A DNA stretch of 64,000 bases from Pseudomonas protegens (GCF_013407925.2 NZ_CP060201.1:5627001-5691000), one strand, 5' to 3'; shown: positions 8,264 to 17,531, counted from the stretch's first letter. Program-made: numbers and translations. The notes: generated from the letters alone by a model not told the origin.

Positions 8264-8340
8264 AATACGTATTGTAATTGTGACGAGATTTCAAATACTA
8301 CAACTTGTGTGTTGAGGCGGGAAATACACAACGTATTGTT
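8264..8340. promoter_or_regulatory. Candidate operator region with repeated acgtattgt
   Basis: Between the divergent genes the 9-mer acgtattgt occurs exactly at 8267-8275 and 8331-8339. The first copy lies in a 10-bp palindrome (aatacgtatt, 8264-8273). The second sits 8 bp before the repressor start codon within acacaacgtattgttc. The arrangement resembles a CI/PrtR-like autorepression operator; this is inference. Confidence 0.45.
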
Positions 8341-8346
8341 CGGCCC

Positions 8347-9012
8347 ATGGACAAATGGATCGAGTTGGTTAAAGCCAACATGAAAGGCCGCAAGGTCACA
8401 CAGGAAAAACTCGCCGAGCGTCTGGGCATGTCTCAAGGTGGTATCGGTCATTGGCTGAGCAAGCGTCGCCAGCCGAAAATCGAAGACATGAACCGGGTGC
8501 TTGAAGAGATCGGCATGGGCTTTCTTGAAGTTGCCCTGGTGGTCCGCGAAAAACCCATGCTCGGCGACGATGGCGAACCCCTGGTGGACGAGCCTTCCCT
8601 GCAGCACAAATACAACCCGTATTTCCGCTATCCGGTCAGCGATTGGCGGATGGTCGGAGAAGTCCGGGAGAATGGCCAGTCGGCCTATGTGCCCGAGCGT
8701 TACGAACTGTCCGACTACCAGGCGCAGGGCGCAGCCTTCTGGCTGGTGGTGGTCGGTGACGCGATGATCGCTCCAAGCGGCCTGAGCATCAGTCAGGGCA
8801 TGCTGATCCTGGTGGATCCGGCCGTTGCGGCCGAGCCTGGGAAGTTGCTGGTCGTGCAGTGTCCCGGGAATGACGAGGCGATCTTTCGCAAGTTGGTACA
8901 AGAGGGTAGTCAGCGTTATCTGGTACCACTCAATCCCACTTATCCGAAGATGCTCTACAGCGACGAGTGCCGGGTTATTGGTGTAGTCGTACAAGCAACT
9001 GCGAAGTTTTAA
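8347..9012 (+). CDS. PrtR/CI-like HTH repressor with inactive-looking S24 peptidase domain
   Basis: A 221-residue repressor starting at ATG 8347 (MDKWIELVKANM). I preferred this to a start 42 nt upstream because it matches PrtR-type N-termini. Residues 17-42 are an XRE helix-turn-helix (VTQEKLAERLGMSQGGIGHWLSKRR). Residues about 95-221 are a LexA/S24 fold (WLVVVGDAMIAPSG...GMLILVDP...). In cleavable members the nucleophile is Ser in GDSM and the cut is at Ala-Gly. Here the first is Ala139 (GDAM) and the second is Val103-Gly104 (RMVGEV), while the Lys (Lys182, FRKLV) remains. It should bind DNA and dimerise but not self-cleave, so it is unlikely to be a classical SOS switch. It is followed by a SUMF1-like gene with a 134-nt gap. 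Confidence 0.85.
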   Translation: MDKWIELVKANMKGRKVTQEKLAERLGMSQGGIGHWLSKRRQPKIEDMNRVLEEIGMGFLEVALVVREKPMLGDDGEPLVDEPSLQHKYNPYFRYPVSDWRMVGEVRENGQSAYVPERYELSDYQAQGAAFWLVVVGDAMIAPSGLSISQGMLILVDPAVAAEPGKLLVVQCPGNDEAIFRKLVQEGSQRYLVPLNPTYPKMLYSDECRVIGVVVQATAKF

Positions 9013-9146
9013 CTAACTGCCAAGCCTTTTCCTACAACCTATGTAGGAAAGGCTGGCCGTTTAAACGAATGCAGTCCTCTTCCTTCTGTCAATTCATGGC
9101 ACAGGTTTATGCTTGTGGCCCTGCTCCTTTTTATAAGGTCGAATGC

Positions 9147-9863
9147 ATGTTCATTGACGTTGAGGAACCACGCCTGAGTGTTCAGCACTTGGATGGCTCG
9201 ATGCTCACTCTGCCCGCCGGTCAAATCACCCAGCGAGATGACCGGAAGAAAAGCCAATGGAGCAGTGACATCGAGGGCTTCCAACTCTGTCGGTTTCCCA
9301 CCACCCAGGCGCTCTACCTTGAGGTCATGCAAGCATCCCCTGCGCACTTTGAACACCAGGATGCGCCAGTGGAATGCGTTTCCTGGTTGGATGCCGTGGA
9401 GTTCTGCAATCGTCTATCCCGCCTGCTGGATCTTGAACCGGTGTACGACATCCACTTGGCTGATGAGTACGTGCATTGGGATCGGCAGCGTTGCGGGTTT
9501 CGGCTGCCCACTGACGCCGAGTGGGAATACGCCTGTCGCGCCGGGGACGGCCCGGTGCAGTACGGTGACTTGGACGAGATCGCCTGGTACGCACAGAATG
9601 CCGGGGAGCGCACCCATCCCGTGGGGCTGAAGGCGCCCAATGGCTTTGGTTTGCACGACATGCTGGGGAACGTCTGGGAGTGGTGCTGGGATCAATACGA
9701 TCCGCAGGTTTACGGCAGCTATCGAGTCTTTCGCGGGGGTGGCTGGAGCGATCAGAGTCGCGGTTGCCTGGCATCCAATCGCCGCCGCAGCCATCCGACC
9801 TTCCGTATTGAAGACCTGGGTTTTCGACTGGCCCGATCATTGGCACAGCCAACGCAGGCTTAG
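9147..9863 (+). CDS. SUMF1/formylglycine-generating-enzyme-like protein
   Basis: A 238-residue protein. I set the start at ATG 9147, which has a taaggtc ribosome site 8 nt upstream; the frame is open further up but that part (cysteine-rich, overlapping the repressor gene) is not protein-like. The FGE-sulfatase fold is clear: VECVSWLDAVEFCNRLS, GFRLPTDAEWEYACRAG, HPVGLKAPNGFGLHDMLGNVWEWCWDQY and RVFRGGGWSDQSRGCLASNRR...GFRLAR. Canonical aerobic FGEs use two cysteines five apart after the RGGSW motif. Here only Cys207 is present and the second position is Arg, so sulfatase activation as such is doubtful. No sulfatase gene is nearby. It may be a structural or other oxidative member of the family. 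Confidence 0.82.
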   Translation: MFIDVEEPRLSVQHLDGSMLTLPAGQITQRDDRKKSQWSSDIEGFQLCRFPTTQALYLEVMQASPAHFEHQDAPVECVSWLDAVEFCNRLSRLLDLEPVYDIHLADEYVHWDRQRCGFRLPTDAEWEYACRAGDGPVQYGDLDEIAWYAQNAGERTHPVGLKAPNGFGLHDMLGNVWEWCWDQYDPQVYGSYRVFRGGGWSDQSRGCLASNRRRSHPTFRIEDLGFRLARSLAQPTQA

Positions 9864-9895
9864 CTGGAACCCGATATCGCAATGACGGTGACAAA

Positions 9896-9928
9896 GCACT
9901 CTCCAGGCCCACAAGGGCCGGAGAGTGC
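9896..9928. terminator. Long hairpin at the 3' end of liuD and the SUMF1-like gene
   Basis: gcactctcc + ggccc pairs with gggcc + ggagagtgc with one bulged A (9905) and an acaa loop. On the minus strand a short ttt follows, so it most likely ends the liuABCD transcript and also serves the convergent gene. Confidence 0.6.
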
Positions 9929-9945
9929 ATCTGCTTGACCTGCGC

Positions 9946-11892
9946 TTATTCCAACTCCACCAACGCACTGCCTTCGCTGACCATCTCACCTTCCTGGCAG
10001 TACAGCGCCTTGACGATTCCCGCCTTGGGCGCGCGGATGCTGTGCTCCATCTTCATCGCTTCCAGTACCACCAGTTGCGCACCGGCCTCGACGCTTTGTC
10101 CGACACCCACCAGCACCCGCACGATACTGCCATTCATCGGCGCCGTGAGCCCGCCATGCTGGCTATGACTGGCGTCTGCGGCGGCGATCGGGTCGAAGGC
10201 GGTGATGGCATGCATGTCGCCCTGCCAGTGCAGGTACAGGGTGTCGCCACGACGAATGGCGCGATGTTCACGACGCTGCCCCTGTTGCTCGACCCACAGG
10301 TGTTCGCCTTGCAACTGATAGGCGGGGGAGTGAGCCCCAAGGCTGATGGCCCGGTCCTGGCCGGCACAACTCAGGTGCAGGCTGGTCTGGGCTGGCAGGC
10401 CACTGCGCCAGCCGTTGAGCCTTGACCAGGGCGATTGAGGGTCGTCGTCGCGGGTGCGCTGCGGCTGACTTTGCGCAAAGGCCTGGGCGGCTGCGTGCCA
10501 GAAGTCCGTAGTCGGTTCGCTTGGCGCTGGCAGGAGTTGCTCCTGATGGCGTGGGATAAATCCGGTATCCAGTTGCGCCTCGGCGAATGCCGGATGAGCA
10601 ATGATGCGCCGCAGGAACGCCAGGTTGGTTTTCAGGCCACCGATGGCGAATTCGTCAAGCATGCTCAATAGCCGCAGACGCGCCTGTTCGCGGTCCTCGC
10701 CCCAGGCAATCAACTTGCCCAGCATCGGGTCGTAGAAGGGTGAAACGCTATCGCCTTCCTCAACCCCGCTGTCCACCCGGCGCCCGGGCCCGGCAGCCGA
10801 CTCGCGGTACAGCTCCAGGCGCCCGGTGGCCGGCAGAAAGTCATTGGCTGGATCTTCGGCGTACAGCCGCACTTCGATCGCATGCCCGTGCAGCGGCACC
10901 TGCTCCTGGCTGATGGGCAGGGCTTCGCCTCGTGCCACGCGGATCTGCCAGGCCACCAGGTCCAGGCCGGTGATGGCCTCGGTCACCGGGTGCTCCACTT
11001 GCAGCCGGGTATTCATCTCCATGAAGAAGAATTCGCCGCGGGCATCCAGGAGAAACTCCACGGTGCCGGCGCCCACATAGCCAATGGCCTGGGCTGCGCG
11101 CACGGCCGCCTCGCCCATGGCTTTGCGCAGCTCAGGGCTGAGGCCCGGAGCGGGGGCTTCCTCGACCACTTTCTGGTGGCGGCGCTGGATCGAGCAGTCG
11201 CGCTCGTTGAGGTACAGGCAGTTGCCGTGTTGGTCGGCAAACACCTGGATTTCCACGTGCCGCGGCTTGAGCAGGTACTTTTCCACCAGCATCCGCGAAT
11301 CGCCGAAGGACGACTGGGCTTCACGCTGTGCCGAGGCCAGGGCTTCAGCCAGCTGGCTGACGTCCTCGACCACCTTCATGCCCTTGCCGCCACCGCCCGC
11401 GGTGGCCTTGAGCAGCACCGGGTAGCCGATGCGCTCGGCGGCATTGCGGAAGGTGTCCAAGTCCTGGGCTTCGCCGTGATAACCCGGCACCAACGGCACG
11501 CCGGCGGTTTCCATCAGCGCCTTGGCCGCCGATTTACTGCCCATGGCGTCGATGGCCGAGGCGGGCGGACCGAGGAAAATCAGCCCGGCGGCTTCGATGG
11601 CTCGGGCAAAACCGGCGTTCTCCGAGAGAAAGCCGTAGCCGGGGTGAATGGCCTGGGCGCCACTGGCCTTGGCCGCGGCAATCAGCTTATCGATCTGCAG
11701 GTAACTGTCGGCGGCCTTGCTGCCGCCCAGATCGACACGGATATCCGCCTCGCGGCTGTGCCGGGCGTCACGGTCGGTGGCGCTGTGCACGGCCACGGTG
11801 GTCAGGCCCAGGGCCTTGGCGGTGCGCATCACGCGGCAGGCGATCTCGCCGCGGTTGGCCACCAGCAGGGTGTCGAGAACAGGGGCGCTCAT
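9946..11892 (-). CDS. liuD: Methylcrotonyl-CoA carboxylase alpha subunit (biotin carboxylase/carrier)
   Basis: A 648-residue biotin-dependent carboxylase subunit of leucine and isovalerate catabolism. It carboxylates its own biotin with ATP and bicarbonate for transfer to 3-methylcrotonyl-CoA. The biotin-carboxylase domain starts at LDTLLVANRGEIACRVMRTA, with the ATP-grasp loop GGGGKGM at 166-172 and the active-site EMNTRLQVEHPVTE. The C-terminal biotinyl domain has EAMKMEH with biotinyl Lys at 614. Its start overlaps the liuC stop by 4 bp (ATGA), and the carboxyltransferase partner LiuB is two genes upstream. The paralogous geranyl-CoA carboxylase is excluded mainly by the company of liuA, liuC, liuE and liuR. 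Confidence 0.95.
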   Translation of the reverse strand: MSAPVLDTLLVANRGEIACRVMRTAKALGLTTVAVHSATDRDARHSREADIRVDLGGSKAADSYLQIDKLIAAAKASGAQAIHPGYGFLSENAGFARAIEAAGLIFLGPPASAIDAMGSKSAAKALMETAGVPLVPGYHGEAQDLDTFRNAAERIGYPVLLKATAGGGGKGMKVVEDVSQLAEALASAQREAQSSFGDSRMLVEKYLLKPRHVEIQVFADQHGNCLYLNERDCSIQRRHQKVVEEAPAPGLSPELRKAMGEAAVRAAQAIGYVGAGTVEFLLDARGEFFFMEMNTRLQVEHPVTEAITGLDLVAWQIRVARGEALPISQEQVPLHGHAIEVRLYAEDPANDFLPATGRLELYRESAAGPGRRVDSGVEEGDSVSPFYDPMLGKLIAWGEDREQARLRLLSMLDEFAIGGLKTNLAFLRRIIAHPAFAEAQLDTGFIPRHQEQLLPAPSEPTTDFWHAAAQAFAQSQPQRTRDDDPQSPWSRLNGWRSGLPAQTSLHLSCAGQDRAISLGAHSPAYQLQGEHLWVEQQGQRREHRAIRRGDTLYLHWQGDMHAITAFDPIAAADASHSQHGGLTAPMNGSIVRVLVGVGQSVEAGAQLVVLEAMKMEHSIRAPKAGIVKALYCQEGEMVSEGSALVELE

Positions 11893-12707
11893 GAGCGGGG
11901 CTCCTTGGTGGTGGTCGCGGACTGCCAGCTGGGCGGACGTTTGTCCAGGAACGCCCGCAGGCCCTCCTGGCCTTCGGCGCTGACCCGGATGCGCGCGATG
12001 GCGTTCTCACAGTAGCGGCGCAGGGCCGTGGTCAGGGCGCCGTTGCCGACTTCCCGCAACAGGTCCTTGCTGGCGCGCATGGCCTGGGGACTGTTGAGCA
12101 GCAGGTTGTCGATCCATTGGTTCACGTGCTGTTCCAGCTCGGTAGCCGGGTAGCTTTCCGCCAGCAAGCCGATGTCCCGCGCGCGCTGGCCGCCAAAACG
12201 TTCGGCGGTGAGGGCATAGCGCCGGGCGGCGCGCTCGCCGATGGCCTGCACCACGAACGGGCTGATGACTGCCGGCGCCAGGCCGATGCGCACTTCCGAG
12301 AGGCAGAACTGCGCATCGTCGGTGCCAATCGCCATGTCGCAGCAACTGATCAGGCCCAGGGCTCCGCCGAACGCTGCGCCTTGCACCACGGCCAGGGTCG
12401 GGATCTTCAGCTTGGCCAGGTTGTACATCAGCTCCGCCAGTTCCCGGGCGTCGTCGAGGTTGGTCTGGTAGTCGAGTTCGGCCGACTGTTGCATCCAGGC
12501 CAGGTCGGCGCCGGCGCTGAAGTGCCGGCCGCGTCCGCGCAGCAACAGGAAACGCAGGCTCGGATCGGCCTGAACCTGGTCCAGGGCGAGGATCAGCTCG
12601 CGGATCATCTCGGCATTGAAGGCGTTGTTCTTGGTTTCGCGGCTGAGCCACAGGGTGGCAAAACCACGGGGGTCGCGCAGCAGTTCCAGGGTATTGAAGT
12701 CGCTCAT
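11889..12707 (-). CDS. liuC: 3-methylglutaconyl-CoA hydratase (crotonase family)
   Basis: A 272-residue enoyl-CoA hydratase/isomerase protein that hydrates 3-methylglutaconyl-CoA to HMG-CoA, the step after the carboxylase. Crotonase features are RDPRGFATLWLSRETKNNAFNAEMI, the oxyanion-hole segment GRGRHFSAGADLAWMQ and AVVQGAAFGGALGLISCCDMAI. ATG 12707 is 17 nt after liuB, and its end overlaps liuD by 4 bp, so translational coupling is likely. The family alone is broad; the specific reaction comes from the operon. Confidence 0.92.
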   Translation of the reverse strand: MSDFNTLELLRDPRGFATLWLSRETKNNAFNAEMIRELILALDQVQADPSLRFLLLRGRGRHFSAGADLAWMQQSAELDYQTNLDDARELAELMYNLAKLKIPTLAVVQGAAFGGALGLISCCDMAIGTDDAQFCLSEVRIGLAPAVISPFVVQAIGERAARRYALTAERFGGQRARDIGLLAESYPATELEQHVNQWIDNLLLNSPQAMRASKDLLREVGNGALTTALRRYCENAIARIRVSAEGQEGLRAFLDKRPPSWQSATTTKEPRS

Positions 12708-12724
12708 GTTCTTCTCGCGCAGGA

Positions 12725-14329
12725 TTACATGCGGAACACGCCGAAGCGGCTCTGTTCGATGGGGGCGTTGAGGGCCGCGGACAGGGCCAGGCCCAGTACG
12801 TCACGGGTTTGCGCCGGGTCGATGACGCCGTCGTCCCACAGGCGTGCACTGGAGTAGTAGGGGTGCCCCTGGTGCTCGTACTGATCGAGGATCGGCTGCT
12901 TGATTTCGGCTTCCTGGGCCGCGTCGAACGGCTGTCCGCCACGTTCCGCCTGTTCGCGCTTGACCTGAACCAGTACGCCGGCCGCCTGTTCGGCGCCCAT
13001 CACGCCGATTCGCGCGTTGGGCCACATCCACAAAAAGCGCGGGTCATAGGCGCGGCCGCACATGCCGTAGTTACCGGCGCCGAAGCTGCCGCCGATGATC
13101 ACGGTGAGTTTCGGCACCTTGGCGCAGGCCACCGCGGTCACCAGCTTGGCGCCGTGTTTGGCGATGCCGCCGGCTTCGTATTTCTGTCCCACCATGAAGC
13201 CGGTGATGTTCTGCAGGAACAGCAGGGGAATGCCGCGCTGGCAGGCCAGCTCGATGAAGTGCGCGCCTTTTTGCGCGGCTTCGGCGAACAGGATGCCGTT
13301 GTTGGCGAGAATGGCCACCGGATAGCCGTGCAGGTGGGCGAAACCGCAGACCAGGGTGGTGCCGAACAGGGCCTTGAATTCATCGAACAGCGAGCCGTCC
13401 ACCAGTCGGGCAATGACTTCGCGCACATCGAAGGGCTGCTTGGCATCGGCCGGCACCACGCCATAGAGCTCGTCGCCGGCGTACAGCGGGGCGATCGGGG
13501 TGCGTTGCTGCAATTGCCCCTGCTTGTGCCAGTTGAGGTTGGCCACGCTGCGCCGCGCCAGGGCCAGGGCGTGTTCGTCGCTGTCGGCGTAGTGGTCGGC
13601 GACCCCGGAAACCTTGCAGTGCACGTCGGCACCGCCCAGGTCTTCGGCACTCACCACTTCGCCGGTGGCGGCTTTCACCAGGGGCGGACCGGCCAGGAAG
13701 ATGGTCGCCTGTTCACGGACCATGATCGCTTCGTCGGCCATGGCCGGTACGTAGGCGCCACCGGCGGTGCAGGAGCCCATGACCACGGCGATCTGCGGGA
13801 TGCCCTGGGCGCTCATGTTGGCCTGGTTGAAAAAGATCCGTCCGAAGTGCTCGCGGTCCGGGAACACTTCGTCCTGGCGTGGCAGGTTGGCGCCGCCGGA
13901 GTCCACCAGGTAGATGCACGGCAGGCGGTTCTGCTGGGCGATGGTCTGGGCCCGCAGGTGCTTTTTCACCGTCAGCGGGTAGTAGGAACCGCCTTTCACC
14001 GTGGCGTCGTTGGCCACGATCATGCACTCGATGCCTTCCACCCGGCCGATGCCGGCAATCAGCCCGGCGGCCGGCACGTCTTCGCCATAGACCTCGTAGG
14101 CGGCCAGGGGGCTGAGTTCAAGAAACGGCGAGCCAGGATCGAGCAGGCGGTTGATACGCTCGCGCGGCAGCAGTTTGCCCCGGGAAGTGTGGCGCTCCTG
14201 GGCCTTGGCGCCACCGCCTTGCTGGACCTGGGCGAGCAGGCCGTGCAGGGCGTCGACCTGGGCCAGCATGCTGGCCGCGTTCTGCGCGAACTCGGGGGAT
14301 TTCGGGTTGAGCTGAGACTTCAGAATCAT
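12725..14329 (-). CDS. liuB: Methylcrotonyl-CoA carboxylase beta subunit (carboxyltransferase)
   Basis: A 534-residue carboxyltransferase that moves CO2 from LiuD-biotin to 3-methylcrotonyl-CoA. Typical blocks are [46 protein letters not shown] and [23 protein letters not shown]. The N-terminal and C-terminal halves each carry a crotonase-like fold. I start it at ATG 14329 ([14 protein letters not shown]); an upstream in-frame start would add ten residues encoded by an intergenic repeat. Length agrees with the family. A 106-nt gap separates it from liuA. Confidence 0.94.
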   Translation of the reverse strand: MILKSQLNPKSPEFAQNAASMLAQVDALHGLLAQVQQGGGAKAQERHTSRGKLLPRERINRLLDPGSPFLELSPLAAYEVYGEDVPAAGLIAGIGRVEGIECMIVANDATVKGGSYYPLTVKKHLRAQTIAQQNRLPCIYLVDSGGANLPRQDEVFPDREHFGRIFFNQANMSAQGIPQIAVVMGSCTAGGAYVPAMADEAIMVREQATIFLAGPPLVKAATGEVVSAEDLGGADVHCKVSGVADHYADSDEHALALARRSVANLNWHKQGQLQQRTPIAPLYAGDELYGVVPADAKQPFDVREVIARLVDGSLFDEFKALFGTTLVCGFAHLHGYPVAILANNGILFAEAAQKGAHFIELACQRGIPLLFLQNITGFMVGQKYEAGGIAKHGAKLVTAVACAKVPKLTVIIGGSFGAGNYGMCGRAYDPRFLWMWPNARIGVMGAEQAAGVLVQVKREQAERGGQPFDAAQEAEIKQPILDQYEHQGHPYYSSARLWDDGVIDPAQTRDVLGLALSAALNAPIEQSRFGVFRM

Positions 14330-14342
14330 GGGAGGGCCTACG

Positions 14343-14372
14343 GCAGCTTCAAGCGACAAGCTTCAAGCTGCA
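14343..14372. repeat. Short agcttcaagc/gcttcaagct intergenic repeat
   Basis: gcagcttcaagcgacaagcttcaagctgc has two similar half-units around the sequence gacaa and can partly fold. This type of aagcttgaagc repeat is scattered in fluorescent Pseudomonas intergenic regions. It sits in the only sizeable gap inside liuABCD and could modulate liuB relative to liuA. Confidence 0.4.
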
Positions 14373-14435
14373 AAAGTAAGTCGGTATGACGGCAGCTTTG
14401 GCGTGCCGCTCGTAGCTCGCAACTTGCGGCTGCTC

Positions 14436-15599
14436 TTACTTGGTTTCGTTGAACAGTTCGCGGCCGATCAGCATGCGGCGGATCTCGCTGGTGCCGGCGC
14501 CGATTTCGTAAAGCTTGGCGTCACGCAGCAGGCGGCCGGCCGGGAATTCGTTGATGTAGCCGTTGCCGCCGAGGATCTGGATCGCATCCAGGGCCATCTG
14601 GGTGGCACGTTCGGCGCTATAGAGAATCACCCCGGCGGCGTCCTTGCGGGTGGTTTCGCCGCGTTCGCAGGCCTGGGCCACGGCATACAGGTAGGCGCGG
14701 CTGGCGTTGAGCTGGGTGTACATGTCGGCGATCTTGCCCTGGATCAGCTGGAACTCGCCGATGCTCTGGCCGAACTGCTTGCGGTCGTGAATGTAGGGCA
14801 CCACCAGGTCCATGCAGGCCTGCATGATCCCGGTCGGGCCGCCGGAGAGCACCACGCGCTCGTAGTCCAGGCCGCTCATCAGGACTTTGACGCCACCATT
14901 GAGCACGCCGAGGATGTTTTCCTCCGGTACTTCCACATCATCGAAGAACAGCTCGCAGGTGTTGGAGCCGCGCATGCCCAGCTTGTCGAACTTGTTGCTG
15001 CGGCTGAAGCCTTTCCAGTCGCGCTCGACGATGAAGGCGGTGATGCCGTGGGGGCCTTTTTCCAGGTCGGTCTTGGCGTAGATCACATAGGTGTTGGCGT
15101 CGGGGCCGTTGGTGATCCAGGTCTTGCTGCCGTTGAGCACGAAACGGTCGCCGCGCTTGTCGGCGCGCAGCTTCATCGACACCACGTCGGAACCGGCGTT
15201 GGGCTCGCTCATGGCCAGGGCGCCGATGTGTTCGCCGCTGATCAGCTTGGGCAGGTACTTGCTCTTCTGCTCGTGGGTGCCGTTGCGGTTGATCTGGTTC
15301 ACGCAGAGGTTGGAGTGGGCGCCGTAGGACAGCGCCACCGAGGCCGAGCCGCGGCTGATTTCTTCCATGGCGACCACATGCGCCAGGTAACCCAGGCCGG
15401 CACCGCCGTACTCTTCGGCCACGGTGATGCCCAAGAGGCCCATGTCACCGAACTTGCGCCACATGTCGGCGGGAAACAGGTTGTCGACATCGATCTGGGC
15501 CGCCCGCGGTGCCAGCTCGGCCTTGATGAAGGCCTGGACCTGTTGGCGCAGCATGTCGATGGTTTCACCGAGGGCGAAGTTCAGGGTCGGATAACTCAT
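14436..15599 (-). CDS. liuA: Isovaleryl-CoA dehydrogenase
   Basis: A 387-residue FAD-dependent acyl-CoA dehydrogenase, first gene of liuABCD. It oxidises isovaleryl-CoA to 3-methylcrotonyl-CoA and passes electrons to ETF. Family motifs are [15 protein letters not shown] (FAD/substrate) and a C-terminal [42 protein letters not shown]. The catalytic Glu is at position 247 in [13 protein letters not shown], the alternative helix-G position characteristic of isovaleryl-CoA dehydrogenases. A LiuR-type palindrome lies 72-87 bp upstream of the start. The leader contains an Hfq/Crc-type aataaaaacaa motif 20-30 nt before the ATG. Confidence 0.94.
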   Translation of the reverse strand: MSYPTLNFALGETIDMLRQQVQAFIKAELAPRAAQIDVDNLFPADMWRKFGDMGLLGITVAEEYGGAGLGYLAHVVAMEEISRGSASVALSYGAHSNLCVNQINRNGTHEQKSKYLPKLISGEHIGALAMSEPNAGSDVVSMKLRADKRGDRFVLNGSKTWITNGPDANTYVIYAKTDLEKGPHGITAFIVERDWKGFSRSNKFDKLGMRGSNTCELFFDDVEVPEENILGVLNGGVKVLMSGLDYERVVLSGGPTGIMQACMDLVVPYIHDRKQFGQSIGEFQLIQGKIADMYTQLNASRAYLYAVAQACERGETTRKDAAGVILYSAERATQMALDAIQILGGNGYINEFPAGRLLRDAKLYEIGAGTSEIRRMLIGRELFNETK

Positions 15600-15618
15600 G
15601 GCGTGGGCACCTTCACAC

Positions 15619-15629
15619 TTGTTTTTATT
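15619..15629 (-). promoter_or_regulatory. AANAANAA (Hfq/Crc) motif in the liuA leader
   Basis: On the minus strand aataaaaacaa contains two overlapping AANAANAA motifs (aataaaaa, aaaaacaa) 20-30 nt upstream of the liuA ATG. In Pseudomonas such A-rich motifs near start codons are bound by Hfq with Crc to block translation in catabolite repression. Confidence 0.6.
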
Positions 15630-15670
15630 GAGAGAGGAGACGTGGAGAGCGGCGCTGGCGGGCTCTCACC

Positions 15671-15686
15671 TTTACGTTAACGTAAA
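15671..15686. promoter_or_regulatory. LiuR-type operator, upstream of liuA
   Basis: The perfect 16-bp palindrome tttacgttaacgtaaa matches the TTTACG..CGTAAA/CAA dyad associated with LiuR (MerR family) in proteobacteria. It is one of three copies in this cluster. Confidence 0.8.
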
Positions 15687-15713
15687 TCTGCGACCGAAGG
15701 CTGTCAATCGCCC

Positions 15714-15729
15714 TTTACGTAAACGTCAA
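15714..15729. promoter_or_regulatory. LiuR-type operator, upstream of the acyl-CoA synthetase
   Basis: tttacgtaaacgtcaa is centred 43 bp from the palindrome that precedes liuA and faces the plus-strand synthetase. The pair suggests bidirectional control by LiuR. Confidence 0.75.
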
Positions 15730-15827
15730 CTTGCGCCAGAGTAGCAGGGCTTTCGATTGGGGCCAGGCTTTTTTGCACCTTTCGCCTGACTCCTGAACAC
15801 CCACTAATAAAGACAATAGGGGTCGTC

Positions 15828-17531
15828 ATGGAACACTCGGGTTTCCAGCCGGATCGCAGTTACACCCGTGGTACGCAAGACAAGCCGTTGCTCGCGCTGA
15901 CCATCGGCCAGGCTTTCGATAACACCGTCGCCGCCTATCCTCAGGGCGAGGCTCTGGTGGTGCGTCATCAGCAGCTGCGCTACACCTGGCAGCAGTTGCG
16001 CGACGCGGTGGATCTGCATGCCAGGGCGCTGCTGGCCCTGGGGCTCAAGACAGGGGATCGACTGGGAATCTGGGCGCCCAACTGCGCCCAATGGTGCATC
16101 GCGCAACTGGCCAGCGCCAAGATCGGCGCGATCCTGGTGAACATCAACCCGGCCTACCGCAGTTCCGAGCTGGAGTATGTGCTCAAGCAGTCCGGCTGCC
16201 AGTGGCTGATCTGTGCCGGGGCGTTCAAGACTTCCGACTACCACGGCATGCTGCAGGGGCTGATCCCCGAACTGGCCGAGCAATCCATCGGCCAATTGCA
16301 CTGTGAGCGTCTGCCCGAGTTACGCGGGGTGATCAGCCTGCACGCCCAGCCGCCCTCCGGCTTTCTGCCCTGGTCGCAGTTGACGGCCCTGGCCGCTAGC
16401 ATCACGGCCGAGCAACTGCAGGCGCGCCAGGACAGCCTGGATTTCGATCAGGCGGTGAATATCCAGTACACCTCGGGCACCACGGGCTTTCCCAAGGGCG
16501 CGACCCTGAGTCACTACAACATCCTCAACAACGGTTACATGGTGGGGGAGAGCCTGGGCCTGACCGCGGCGGATCGCCTGGTCATCCCGGTGCCGCTGTA
16601 TCACTGCTTCGGCATGGTCATGGGCAACCTGGGCTGTATCACCCATGGCACCACCATGATCTACCCCAACGATGCCTTCGACCCATTGCTGACCCTGAAC
16701 GCCGTGGCCGAGGAGCGGGCCACCGGTTTGTATGGGGTGCCCACCATGTTCATCGCCATGCTTGATCAGCCCAGGCGTGGCGAGTTCGATCTGTCGAGCC
16801 TGCGCACCGGGATCATGGCCGGCGCCACTTGCCCGATCGAGGTGATGCGTCGGGTCATCAGCGAGATGCACATGAGCGAAGTGCAGATCGCCTACGGCAT
16901 GACCGAGACCAGTCCGGTGTCGTTGCAGACCGGTCCTGATGACGATCTGGAGTTGCGAGTCACCACCGTGGGGCGTACCCAGCCCCATCTGGAGAGCAAG
17001 ATCATCGACGAAGTCGGCAATGTGGTGCCGCGGGGCACGATCGGCGAACTCTGTACCCGGGGCTACAGCGTCATGCTCGGCTACTGGAACAATCCCCAGG
17101 GCACCAGCGAGGCCATCGATCAGGCGGGCTGGATGCACACCGGCGACCTGGCGACCATGAACGAGCAGGGGTATGTGTGCATCGCCGGGCGCAACAAGGA
17201 CATGATCATTCGCGGTGGCGAGAACATTTACCCCCGGGAGCTGGAAGAGTTCTTCTTCACCCATCCTGCCGTGGCCGATGTACAGGTGATCGGCATTCCC
17301 TGCGCCAGGTACGGTGAGGAAATCGTCGCCTGGATCAAGTTCCATCCCGGGCATTGCGCCAATGAAGTCGAGCTGCAGGCCTGGTGCAAGGAGCGCATCG
17401 CCCATTTCAAGACGCCGCGTTACTTCAAGTTCGTCGAGGAGTTTCCGATGACGGTGACGGGCAAGATCCAGAAATTCCGCATGCGTGAAATCAGCATCGA
17501 GGAGCTGGGCGAGCAGGTGGGTAAGGTCTGA
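15828..17531 (+). CDS. AMP-binding acyl-CoA synthetase, divergent from liuABCD
   Basis: A 567-residue adenylate-forming ligase. The P-loop-like [11 protein letters not shown] is at 214-224. The A5/A8 motifs are AYGMTETSP and [40 protein letters not shown], and the catalytic Lys (about 546) lies in [12 protein letters not shown]. It activates a carboxylic acid to its CoA thioester via acyl-AMP. Divergent location from liuA with a LiuR-type operator in between suggests a substrate such as isovalerate, another branched short-chain acid or acetoacetate; the exact acid is inference. Its ATG is preceded by aataggggtcgtc, a plausible ribosome site. A strong hairpin terminator follows. Confidence 0.88.
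   Translation: MEHSGFQPDRSYTRGTQDKPLLALTIGQAFDNTVAAYPQGEALVVRHQQLRYTWQQLRDAVDLHARALLALGLKTGDRLGIWAPNCAQWCIAQLASAKIGAILVNINPAYRSSELEYVLKQSGCQWLICAGAFKTSDYHGMLQGLIPELAEQSIGQLHCERLPELRGVISLHAQPPSGFLPWSQLTALAASITAEQLQARQDSLDFDQAVNIQYTSGTTGFPKGATLSHYNILNNGYMVGESLGLTAADRLVIPVPLYHCFGMVMGNLGCITHGTTMIYPNDAFDPLLTLNAVAEERATGLYGVPTMFIAMLDQPRRGEFDLSSLRTGIMAGATCPIEVMRRVISEMHMSEVQIAYGMTETSPVSLQTGPDDDLELRVTTVGRTQPHLESKIIDEVGNVVPRGTIGELCTRGYSVMLGYWNNPQGTSEAIDQAGWMHTGDLATMNEQGYVCIAGRNKDMIIRGGENIYPRELEEFFFTHPAVADVQVIGIPCARYGEEIVAWIKFHPGHCANEVELQAWCKERIAHFKTPRYFKFVEEFPMTVTGKIQKFRMREISIEELGEQVGKV

Noticed and set aside
8305..8346. Upstream in-frame start adding 14 residues to the S24 repressor
   Set aside because: The added residues overlap the operator-like repeats and are not found in PrtR-type N-termini; ATG 8347 fits the family.
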